Source: Anticarsia gemmatalis (lineage: Eukaryota; Arthropoda; Insecta; Lepidoptera; Erebidae). Taken from it: a stretch of 64,000 bases of DNA. Positions within the stretch are counted from its first letter, which is position 1. Every line of letters begins with the position of its first letter. This document shows positions 27,758 through 36,800 of the stretch, piece by piece. Location of the stretch: NCBI RefSeq assembly GCF_050436995.1, contig NC_134753.1:5208001-5272000 (forward strand), read 5' to 3'. The notes below the pieces were generated by a model. That model had not been told where the DNA came from. It saw only the letters and a program-made list of their open reading frames with translations, and made no database searches. Both the position numbers and the translations under genes were made by a program.

Positions 27758-30202
27758 TAGTAGTTAGTAGTACTAATTAACCGTTGAATACTTCGTATTA
27801 AAACTTACTTTATAAACTAAATTCGGAAACGCTATGAAACAGTGGTATGAAATGAAAATTCTTCATTACACATACAGAAAGCCTTCCTCTTTATTCACTT
27901 AAGCAAAAGAACTGCACTTTTAATTAAAAACACGAAGAAAACTACTCTCGTATATAAAATTTCCATTTCCAACGTACAATGAGGATCTCAATTGACGCGT
28001 AAACTAATTACCTGTTCTAGATAGCACGAGACCCTTCATTTATGCTGCGTAACTTAATTACATACACTGACAGACAAGCACCGTACACAGTCCAACACAA
28101 CCAATGTAACCTGACCCATTTAAGCAGTACAATATCGCCCCTTTCAACCTCTTTAACAAAACATTATAACTGCGCCACAGACCTTTATAAATGGTCGGTT
28201 CATACGTATTGCTATTATGGTGTATTTCAGAATGTAGATTAGCTATTGCCTCTTATATTCCGAGTGAGAGGAAAGTCAATTACTTCAACATAGTTGGAAT
28301 ATGTGTAAGTTGAAGAGCAATTGTGCCGTTATGGAAACTAATAAATTCGCGAAATTGCCAATATGATAGCGTCTTTGACGAGAAATCGAATTTTCAAGGG
28401 TTTAGTCGCTTGAAATTTCTACATGTCGTCGACGTACAAACTGTTTAGTAAATATAAATAAGAACATTTTTAGACGCTCCTTACTTTAAAGCAAAATACA
28501 GGATTCAGTTAACATGTAAACGATAGGTGTTTGTTTTGACAATCCCTTTTAGCGTAGCTACTGATTTTAAGTTATTTATTTACCTTACGACATTCCTTTA
28601 TATACCTTAGCTTAAAGATTATGGTTTTTGGTAATGTGTTTACTGACTCAACATTAAATAACTAAATCAGTCCAGTAAAAATCGTTCCGCGACAATGTTT
28701 ACAGCTTCAGCAAAATAGTGGTGTAAATAAATGCAACAAAATATTTTGAAAACAGCAGCCAACGCTTGAATAACTGGAAACCCACCAACAATTTACAATA
28801 ACAGCTACAAACAAAACTTCAAATGATATACGGCAAACAGTTTCATATAAAATAGAAAACTTTAGAATATCCTTTTTCCTACAACTAGCAATATGTTTAT
28901 ATTTTGCCGGTAAACTTTTAATGTATGCCCGTTTCGCTTGTGAATGGGGGTAGGGAGGGGGGGGGGGGGTTAAAACTTGCTCCGTCGATTCCAGAAGCTT
29001 GAAGAACTAATTTAACTGCGTCCTCTAACTGCCACTTCAATAAATTCTAAACTAGATATATTTTTTACTAAGTTTCAGTCTTTGTGAAATTTACAACGGC
29101 CTTCGCGAAAGTAGAAAGTTAAGAAAATAATGGTCGGTTTGAACTTAAGTTGGGATTTTAAAGCTATTGTCGAGCAGATTGATGGATACGTGAAAGTGAA
29201 TAATATACAAGATGTTATTTTATCTTTACATTTTCGTTGAAGTAACTGTGTTGTTGAACTTAATCTTACAAATTAGTAGAAGTATTACATATTTTTTTTC
29301 TATTTAAAAGATATTTATATCGGTCGATTTTCTTGTTTTAGTTTTTCATATTTTATTTTATGCCAAATGGCTTGTGGAGCAATGGTAACCAAATAACTAA
29401 CTACTAAAGCTAATGTCTTACTGCTTCTTCCGCCTGCATGACATTACCAGTCAAGGATTCGTGAGCGAATTTATATGTTTGTAGCTACAGCCTGATTTAT
29501 TATCTTTCAACCATTTGGCAGTATCCGTGATGAACTCTATTTTATATTGTGACCATTCAACATTTTTGAACAAAATGGTATGTGTCTTTGTAGGTACACA
29601 ATTATTTCAATATAATTATAACAATGTTATCCTCTGAAAATTTTCTCCCGCTAAGATAAATGCAACCTTTACTTTATAATAATACCAGGGTTGCCGAACA
29701 CGCATAAAATATGCATAATCTTACAAAAGCATGTCTTAAACCTAAGAAGCCTGGAATAACACCTCATATAAGATTGTTGGAGATTATCTGCTATCTCTTT
29801 TACTCTACGACATAAACACTCTCTCCGAACGTTAATATCTAGAAATTTTCATAGTAATTTAGCAAAATGATATCTGCCGTCCTTGTCAAAGTAGTTCTCC
29901 TAATTAGACGGCCGACTTCGCCCTATGCATGTTAACGACTGACATTTGCATTTGGATCTCCCGGTATATGCCCCTTTAAGGTGTAGTTTGATTGTACGAA
30001 TGCGCGAATGTTCGGTGCTGCTGTTGTTACATTGTCTAATTTTGGAATTTAAAACAGTTTTATCAATGCTTTCTTCTGATGGTAAACATGAACAGTAGGT
30101 ATGGTGTCTGTGTATTAGAGAGATATAAGAGCTGAGTGAATGATATTTTATACGTACACGATAGTACTGCCACCAAGGAATGTAGATAACAAAATATGCG
30201 TA
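27758..30202. other. Noncoding stretch, no gene seen
   Basis: Contains a G-rich run at 28946-28969 (five G, then three G, then thirteen G separated by one to two bases), which could fold as a G-quadruplex or be an assembly-sensitive homopolymer. No coding exon was recognised. Confidence 0.45.
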
Positions 30203-30206
30203 TATA

Positions 30207-30297
30207 TGTTACTGTAAAAGCCCGAACGGTGGTAAATTCTAAGATTTTCCGGTATAACCTAAGATTTACCAACTCGCAATGGTAAAAGTCCGAACAA
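30207..30297 (+). repeat. Left 91-bp terminal inverted repeat around the RTE element
   Basis: It begins TGTTACTGTAAAAGCCCGAA and ends AAAAGTCCGAACAA. It is the reverse complement of 33722-33812 with a single mismatch. Both outer ends abut TATA (30203-30206 and 33813-33816), so the target duplication could be TA or TATA; a palindromic duplication cannot be separated from the repeat. Inside the arm the motif TAAAAG(C/T)CCGAAC occurs at both ends as a direct repeat. It looks like one arm of a MITE or other DNA transposon end. Confidence 0.9.
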
Positions 30298-30354
30298 TTC
30301 TTTTATTTCGAACTTTTACCTATATTCACTTGATGATATCGAGATGTCGCCGTA

Positions 30355-30554
30355 GCCCCGCTTCGCGGGGCTCCTCCTTCTGGGTGGTTAAAAAAAAATA
30401 ACCACGAAGGCTAAGGTGGGAGCTTCGCTTCGCTCGCTCCCACCTTAGCCTTCTAACCTAACTTATCCATGTCGCTTTGCCCAAAACTCCTTCTTTATAA
30501 CTATGTCACAGTATTTAATTATACCGTGAAATAGTTATAAACATAGTTATGAAG
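30355..30554 (+). promoter_or_regulatory. Four consecutive hairpins in the leader of the RTE unit
   Basis: Four stems follow one another. (1) 30355-30371, GCCCCGC-TTC-GCGGGGC. (2) 30384-30405, GTGGTTA around eight A and TAACCAC. (3) 30406-30453, an 18-bp perfect stem starting GAAGGCTAAGGTGGGAGC with a 12-nt loop. (4) About 30487-30554, CTCCTTC...ATAACTATG pairing with CATAGTTATGAAGGAG, with a small bulge. RTE elements are known to need internal 5' sequences, but a function for these stems is inference. Confidence 0.75.
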
Positions 30555-30724
30555 GAGGATTTTTTTATATATCGTAACATAGTTCAAATAAAATCTTTCG
30601 GAACTCAAGCCAACCTCACCTGCTCGCGGTGCACTCTGCTAAACAACAAACGAGGCAAAACTGGCGACCCACCAACCCGCACTGGACCAGTGTGGTGGGA
30701 TTACGGTCCACTCCTCCCCATGAA

Positions 30725-31114
30725 ATGGACAAGCCCCCGAATAGGCCCCGAGTGCCCGGCGGCTCCAGTACCTCCGGTGTTGACGGAAACTGGAACCGTG
30801 CTGGAGCCAGGGGTGCTAAGAATCACCGGGCGTTATTATCGACCCCCCGTCAACCAAATCAAGCGCGAACTATGGACTCTGATAAACTTAATATTTTGAC
30901 GTATAACGTAAGAACTCTGCTCAAAGATGAAAGACTCTTGGAACTAGAGAATGCTCTCAAAGACATAAAGTGGGATATTATAGGACTTGCTGAAGTGAGA
31001 AGAGAGGGCGAAAACATTATTGAGAGAGAAGACAACATATTTTATCATTTTGGTACCACTAGTGGGCAATATGGAGTGGCTTTCTTGTCGCAAAAAAGTG
31101 GAAGGATAACATAA
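30725..31114 (+). pseudogene. RTE endonuclease domain, N-terminal part, frameshifted
   Basis: This is the N-terminal portion of the retrotransposon polyprotein. The first in-frame ATG is at 30725 and a second, more likely domain start is at 30872. From there the sequence reads MDSDKLNILTYNVRTLL and then DIIGLAEVRREGE, the first conserved blocks of exonuclease-endonuclease-phosphatase (APE-like) endonucleases: the N of TYNVRT, and the E of LAEVR, which coordinates metal. The frame stays open upstream to 30629 without an ATG; that part is proline-rich and GC-rich. The frame stops at 31112-31114. The protein clearly continues in the frame one base back, from about 31093, into the large downstream frame. 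The break lies in a run of six A (CAAAAAAG), where one missing A would explain it. Programmed slippage is possible but simple mutation is more likely. Confidence 0.8.
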
Positions 31115-31185
31115 TTGAATTTTGTAGTTACTCTGAAAGAATTGCTGTTTTAGAATTCCGAATTTCTCCAAAACACACTATTACA

Positions 31186-33675
31186 ATGATCCAAGTTTAT
31201 GCACCAACTTCTTCCCACACTGATGATGAGGTGGAAGACTTTTACGACCTTCTGAACAGGGCATGCGATGAACATCGGGACACTTATAACATTGTTCTTG
31301 GTGATTTTAACGCAAAATTAGGTACCAGGCAAGAACTAGACAACGAAAGCGTTTTAGGACCATACGGATTGGGAAACCGCAATTCACGTGGAACTCGCCT
31401 ACTCCAGTTTGCGTTTGGTCAAAGCCTAAAGGTCTGTAATAGTTACTTTCCAAAAACAAATCAGAGGCGCTGGACCTGGATATCTCCAGACACAAACACC
31501 ACCAATGAAATTGATTTTGTCCTCACTAAAGATAACGCAATAATTAACGACATAGGCGTTATTAATCAAATTAAATTTAGCTCCGATCATAGACCCGTAA
31601 GAGCAAAACTAAAATTTGATTTTAAAATTCTCCGAAAAACACGTTTCAAAAAGCAGTTTCATAAAATAGATAACGCCATATTTGCTTCTTATTTTGATGA
31701 GTATAACTTAGAACTCCAAAACCAATTTTCACTTTTAAACACGGACGTCGAAGATGTAGAGATACAATACAGTAACTTAGTAAATAGCATTACACAAGCA
31801 TGTAGAAAACTTCCACAAAAACAGAACAACCGTAGCAAACTATCACTAGAAACAAAAATGTTAATTGATAAAAGAATAGCCCTAAAGTTTGGTTCTTTAG
31901 AGTATCGGTGCATAGATAAATTAGTAAAACGTAGCATTAGGAGTGACATTCGAAATTATAACACCAACCTTGTTCAATCAGCCCTTATAAGAAACCGGTC
32001 GTTACGAGTAGCAAGACAAGAAATCAACAAAGGAAAATCTTGGATTACCTGTCTAAAAGACGATACAGTTAAGAAGCAAAGCAACCGAGAGCAAATCGTT
32101 AATATTAGCACTAAATTCTTTCACTCGTTGTATTCAGATCCTACAAAGATTAAAAACATTCAGTCCCAATTAACCAACAATGCCGCTCCGATAACTGGGG
32201 AAGAGGTGAACAAAGTATTACAGAGCATGAAATTTGACAGAAGTCTAGGTCCTGATGGAATCACCACTGAAGCTCTAATATTTGGAAAACCCACACTTCT
32301 ACCCCATATCACAAAATTGTTTAATTCCGTACTCCAGACTTCTCAAGTTCCAACAAAATTTTGCCACTCTAACATCATTTTGCTACATAAAAAAGGCGAT
32401 AAAAGCGAAATAACTAATTATCGACCTATAAGTCTTAGTTCTCATCTTTACAAAGCCTTCATGAAAATTATAGATAATCGCATAAATGGTGAATTAGACC
32501 AACACCAGCCACCCGAGCAAGCCGCGTTCCGTCCCGGCTTCTCCACCACTGACCACCTCCATACCCTAAATCAGATTATTGAAAAGTTCTGTGAATTTAA
32601 TAAACCATTGTATTTAGCATTTGTAGACTATTCGAAAGCCTTTGATAGCATTACACATTCTGCAATAGAAACAGCCCTCATAAATCAGAACATAGACCCT
32701 ACTTATATCAGAATCATAAAAAATATATACAACAACAGCACGGCAGAGGTTCAGTCTTCTGGTCAATCCTTCCCAATAGAAAAAGGCGTCAAACAGGGTG
32801 ACCCGCTGTCCCCGAAATTATTTACAAGTACCTTAGAGGAAGTATTCCGTAGCCTGGCGGTTGCGTGGCAGACGAAGGGCATTGTTGTCGGCGAAAAAAG
32901 ATTGACAAATCTCCGGTTTGCCGACGACATTGTCCTTTTTTCAACATCGGCATCAGAGCTCCAGCTGATGCTTCAAGATCTCAGTACAGCAAGCCTTCAA
33001 GTTGGACTTCATATGAATCGGACAAAGACTCAGGTCATGACCAATAGCACGACGCGTAGGATCGAGGTAGATGGGCATGTCATACACTATGTCGACGAAT
33101 ATGTCTACTTGGGCCAGATAGTCTCGTTCAGCAACAGGCAAAACAAAGAGATTGAAAGACGCATCGAGAACGCCTGGAAGAGCTTCTGGTCCATGAAGCA
33201 TCTAATGAAGGGCAACCTTCCAATCACCTTAAAGCGGAAACTCGTCGACATGTGTATACTGCCCATCCTAACCTACGGTGCCCAAACATGGTCCCTGACT
33301 GAGATTCAGAAGTCCAAATTGAAGGTTTGCCAGAGAGCTATGGAGCGTAGCATTCTTGGAGTAAAGAGGATGGATCGCGTCCGGAACTCTTCACTACGCT
33401 CCAAAACGCGTATTACCGATGTGGGCAAACAAACCGCCAGGCTAAAGTGGAATTGGGCCGGACATGTTCACCGGATGCACCCTGAGAGATGGGCTAATAT
33501 AGCCACGAAGTGGGTGCCACAAGATGGTCGGCGGCAACGGGGAAGGCCCAAACGGAGATGGCGGGACGACATAGACGCGTTCCTGGAAGATTGGCCGGAA
33601 GCAGCAAGCGACCGAGGGGTCTGGAAGTCTAGGGGAGAGGCCTTTGCTCAGCAGTGGGACACAGAAACAGGCTAG
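31186..33675 (+). CDS. RTE endonuclease (C-terminal part) and reverse transcriptase
   Basis: An 829-codon frame from the first ATG after the frameshift. Residues 1-140 complete the endonuclease: GDFNAKL at 39-45, and SSDHRPV at 132-138 with the catalytic D-H pair. The reverse transcriptase follows: LGPDGITTEAL near 354, HKKGDKSEITNYRPISL near 401, QAAFRPGFST near 445, motif A AFVDYSKAFD with the catalytic D at 481, motif B KGVKQGDPLSPKLF near 533, and motif C RFADD at 577-581 with both aspartates. The C-terminal part has YLGQIVS, RGRPKRRWRDD and a QQWDT tail. All catalytic residues I can check are intact, so only the frameshift before this frame disables it. The first two thirds are A-rich and the last third distinctly GC-richer. 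The enzyme nicks genomic DNA and copies its RNA at the nick (target-primed reverse transcription). Confidence 0.9.
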   Translation: MIQVYAPTSSHTDDEVEDFYDLLNRACDEHRDTYNIVLGDFNAKLGTRQELDNESVLGPYGLGNRNSRGTRLLQFAFGQSLKVCNSYFPKTNQRRWTWISPDTNTTNEIDFVLTKDNAIINDIGVINQIKFSSDHRPVRAKLKFDFKILRKTRFKKQFHKIDNAIFASYFDEYNLELQNQFSLLNTDVEDVEIQYSNLVNSITQACRKLPQKQNNRSKLSLETKMLIDKRIALKFGSLEYRCIDKLVKRSIRSDIRNYNTNLVQSALIRNRSLRVARQEINKGKSWITCLKDDTVKKQSNREQIVNISTKFFHSLYSDPTKIKNIQSQLTNNAAPITGEEVNKVLQSMKFDRSLGPDGITTEALIFGKPTLLPHITKLFNSVLQTSQVPTKFCHSNIILLHKKGDKSEITNYRPISLSSHLYKAFMKIIDNRINGELDQHQPPEQAAFRPGFSTTDHLHTLNQIIEKFCEFNKPLYLAFVDYSKAFDSITHSAIETALINQNIDPTYIRIIKNIYNNSTAEVQSSGQSFPIEKGVKQGDPLSPKLFTSTLEEVFRSLAVAWQTKGIVVGEKRLTNLRFADDIVLFSTSASELQLMLQDLSTASLQVGLHMNRTKTQVMTNSTTRRIEVDGHVIHYVDEYVYLGQIVSFSNRQNKEIERRIENAWKSFWSMKHLMKGNLPITLKRKLVDMCILPILTYGAQTWSLTEIQKSKLKVCQRAMERSILGVKRMDRVRNSSLRSKTRITDVGKQTARLKWNWAGHVHRMHPERWANIATKWVPQDGRRQRGRPKRRWRDDIDAFLEDWPEAASDRGVWKSRGEAFAQQWDTETG

Positions 33676-33677
33676 AT

Positions 33678-33709
<32 letters not shown>

Positions 33710-33721
33710 TTAAACTCTGGC

Positions 33722-33812
33722 TTGTTCGGACTTTTACCATTGCGAGTTGGTAAATCTTAGGTTATACCGGAAAATCTTAGAATTTAGCACCGTTCGGGCT
33801 TTTACAGTAACA
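33722..33812 (-). repeat. Right 91-bp terminal inverted repeat around the RTE element
   Basis: It begins TTGTTCGGACTTTTACCATT and ends TTTTACAGTAACA, and is the reverse complement of 30207-30297 except for one base (TTTAGCACC here, TTTACCACC in the inverted left arm). Only 16 bp separate it from the end of the RTE A-run. Near-identity of the two arms means the pair is recent or kept identical by conversion. Confidence 0.9.
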
Positions 33813-33816
33813 TATA

Positions 33817-36800
33817 CACTATTTCTTCATTGGCAAATAAGCCATTGCGCAATCAAAACATGTCACGCCTAAGGGTTTACCGAACACCGAACATTCGTGT
33901 CCAGAAGTCCTCCCCTTAAATGACAACGGGCGGCAAAGCCGGGGCAACTGTCAAAATCACCACGTGATCATTACACCGGGGAATGAGTCGGAAAATGAGC
34001 GCTCACGTATAATTGGCGTCCCGGAATGAATTTGTGATTCAGTAATGTGATATTTTGATGAGGTGCGGATGTCGTTGTTTTGTATGAATACACACTGTAT
34101 TGTTTTGGTAGTGACACCTAATGTTATGTTTAGTTGATCAGACTGCTGATTGCACAGCGTAAAGCCGTTGAAATAGTGCTCATTCGATGCATTATAAATT
34201 ATTGTAACATTCATTTGTATAACAATATTTTATGATATCGTTTTTAATTAGAGCTAGAATGAGCCTAATAATTTGACGTTTGCGAAGGAATGTATGATTT
34301 AAATTGTGCAAAGCGAAATTCGTTTTTGGTTGAAGGATTAAAAATATTACGATACTTAAAGATGTCATAGCTTTTGGAAGAAACTCCTCCCAGAAACTGG
34401 TCTGAAACTTCATAGTAGGAAACAAACAAAGCCATATGTACAATTGCACGAAGACGTTGATTATAATAAATAAATTATATTAAGATATTTGGTAAATTTG
34501 TCCTTCCTGTAAACAATAATATTTCCTGCAAAATTTTACTTGTTAAAATCCTAAAACCACAGAACATGACTAAGTTTACGTCGATTCGTATTGCATTATA
34601 ATTTAAAGATTACCCATACTGCTTTTGGTTCTGAAATAAATTCAATACTCGCGTGAAATAATAAAAATATGGCTTGTTTTGATTACTTCCTGCTGGACTT
34701 TATCTAGGACTATATATCTTTCATGCCATACTTTATTAAATTAAGTAACTTAATAAAATCATAGTACCTATGGAGAGTAAGCTAACCGAACTCAACATAA
34801 AGTTTTTGTAACAGACTAAATCCTTACGCTAATCGTTTCATACTTTGTGCAAGCGAAAGTTTTTCCCGGTATTAATGGACTCATTTCTTAACAACAAGCT
34901 GTTTACCGTACTGCGACTCACAGATTGAATAAAAATCAAGTACTTTCTAATAAAGCGTGGCGTTCATAGAGGCTAAAGAAATAGCTACACTCAAGCCATT
35001 CTGAGCTAACATTAAATTGTTATGACGCTATTTACAGTAAACTATTATAAGTGGTGTCTGGCGTTCTAGTGTGTACTATGCTTTATGATAAGGGTGAACG
35101 TACCTATTATCTAGTTTAAGACATTTTAAAAATATTAATGTCTTTAATAAATAAAGCTATTTTTAAAATTACAATGGAAAAGTGCACTTATAATGAAAAA
35201 ATACTCATGCGTTTTATAAATTATTAGTTAGAATTTAATTACTCTTGGATAGTAATAAAAACGTCTAGGGATACTAAAATGAAGATATTTGAAATTCATA
35301 ATAATATCACGTATAATGAATAATGTTAATTAAGGCATATAAAATTGGGCAACTTTTATCCCGTCTCTCTGAATCGGGGATCAGTAAAAAGCGTTACATA
35401 TCATTTTTTATTTTGACTTTTTTAGTCTGCTATCAACTTGTTTTTTCACCCTACCTGTTTATAATATTTTTGCCAGTATATGTGCTTGATAGTAGTGAAA
35501 TTGCAGTGCAGTCCCGTGGGATATTAAGCTCGCTTCCTAGCCATGTAGAGCGAAGGCTCTTGCTCACTTCTGTTTATCGAAACACTGTGAACTTGATGCT
35601 ATTACCTTGTATTTATGTTTTGTTTCAATTGGATTTTAGTTCTACTATCTCCCGAAGGATATACATGAGTTTGGAAATTATTACGCACTTGTTCCGTCTT
35701 TTTATTTCATTTTTTTAAAACTAGTTAAAGTTTTTTGCGTGTTATAACTTCAATTTACCAATTGTTTCGGAAAATATACTTAGGCACTATAAAAAATGAC
35801 ATAATATTGGTATTAGCAGATTAATCACAAGAAGTTTTCCTGCTCATTATACAGAGGTGTAAAATGTTAATATATTTATTATTACAATTTAATGTTCATG
35901 GACACTACCAGCCTAATAAATGGGCTCAAAATCACATTACGACATGTAAAATGCAATTACATTACAGACAACAATCCATTCACAAACCACCATAAAATTA
36001 GTACACACTCATAACTGCGCATAACAAGCTAATACAGGCAAACGCGGCCCAAAATAATTACTCAGCCATACAGGTACTCGTATTTATTAAGAACAGCGGG
36101 GGTTACAGCACATGCCTGCCGAAAGTATTATAAAAAGGCTTTTGTGAGTCTACCCTTTCAGTGCACGAACGTTTCGCTATGAAATGCTCTTTTATTCGTC
36201 AAGAGACGTGGGCATAATAGCGTCGAAAACACGCGGCCCCTGCAGAAACAGATACTCTCTTAAACAATACACGTTTTGATAATATAACGCTTTTTGATGA
36301 GGGTTTCCAATGAAAGCCAAGAGGTTCCGCACAATTGCTACTGTTGAGTACTTTTTCGATGCTATTTTTTGGTTCCTGTGAGTGGAGGGTTATGTTGTTT
36401 TTTAGTTGAAGAATAAGGCAGTAATTATCCCATGACGTTTATTTGGATTCGCACAAAGTACCTTTTGGATTAGAACTGAGGTTCCAGATACTTTTTTTTA
36501 TCAAGAAACGGAATTAACTTCTGCCGCGGCAAGATATTAAAAAACAAGTCAACTCTTATGTCGTAAAGTAAAGACCATAGAACATCAATACGCAAGACTG
36601 TAACTAAAAGCAAAAGTTCGTACGTAGTATTAAACATACTTATGTAAATGAATTCACACAGAGACTTAAAACTGGACCAACACAACATGTGGCTTTTAAT
36701 AAATTGAAACTACAAACAATGCCCTCAAAAATTGTGTCGCGGGATTTCGATTACACCCCACATAATACTGACTAGCGGAGACGTCCCCCACGGGAGTTCT

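Larger units (their letters stand above)
30298..33705 (+). mobile_element. RTE-clade non-LTR retrotransposon with poly-A tail
   Basis: The element runs from a hairpin-rich leader through an apurinic-type endonuclease and a reverse transcriptase to a 28-base A-run at 33678-33705. The 3' untranslated part is nearly absent: the stop is at 33673-33675 and is followed by AT and then the A-run. The C-terminal signature (RGRPKRRWRDDI, then EAFAQQWDTETG) is that of the lepidopteran RTE family often annotated as endonuclease-reverse transcriptase or craniofacial development protein 2-like. The exact 5' end is uncertain. The whole element sits inside two 91-bp inverted repeats, which is not a normal property of RTE elements. 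A single-base frameshift near 31091-31100 separates endonuclease and reverse transcriptase frames, so this copy is probably not active by itself. Confidence 0.9.

Noticed and set aside
30549..30899. 116-codon frame in the RTE leader as a separate ORF1
   Set aside because: It overlaps the endonuclease frame in another phase and resembles no ORF1 protein. Its only likeness is nucleotide-level similarity to the SINE body.
35323..35718. 131-codon hydrophobic frame on the plus strand
   Set aside because: It has no recognised domain, no promoter or splice context, and a frame of this length is about what chance gives in 64 kb of AT-rich DNA.
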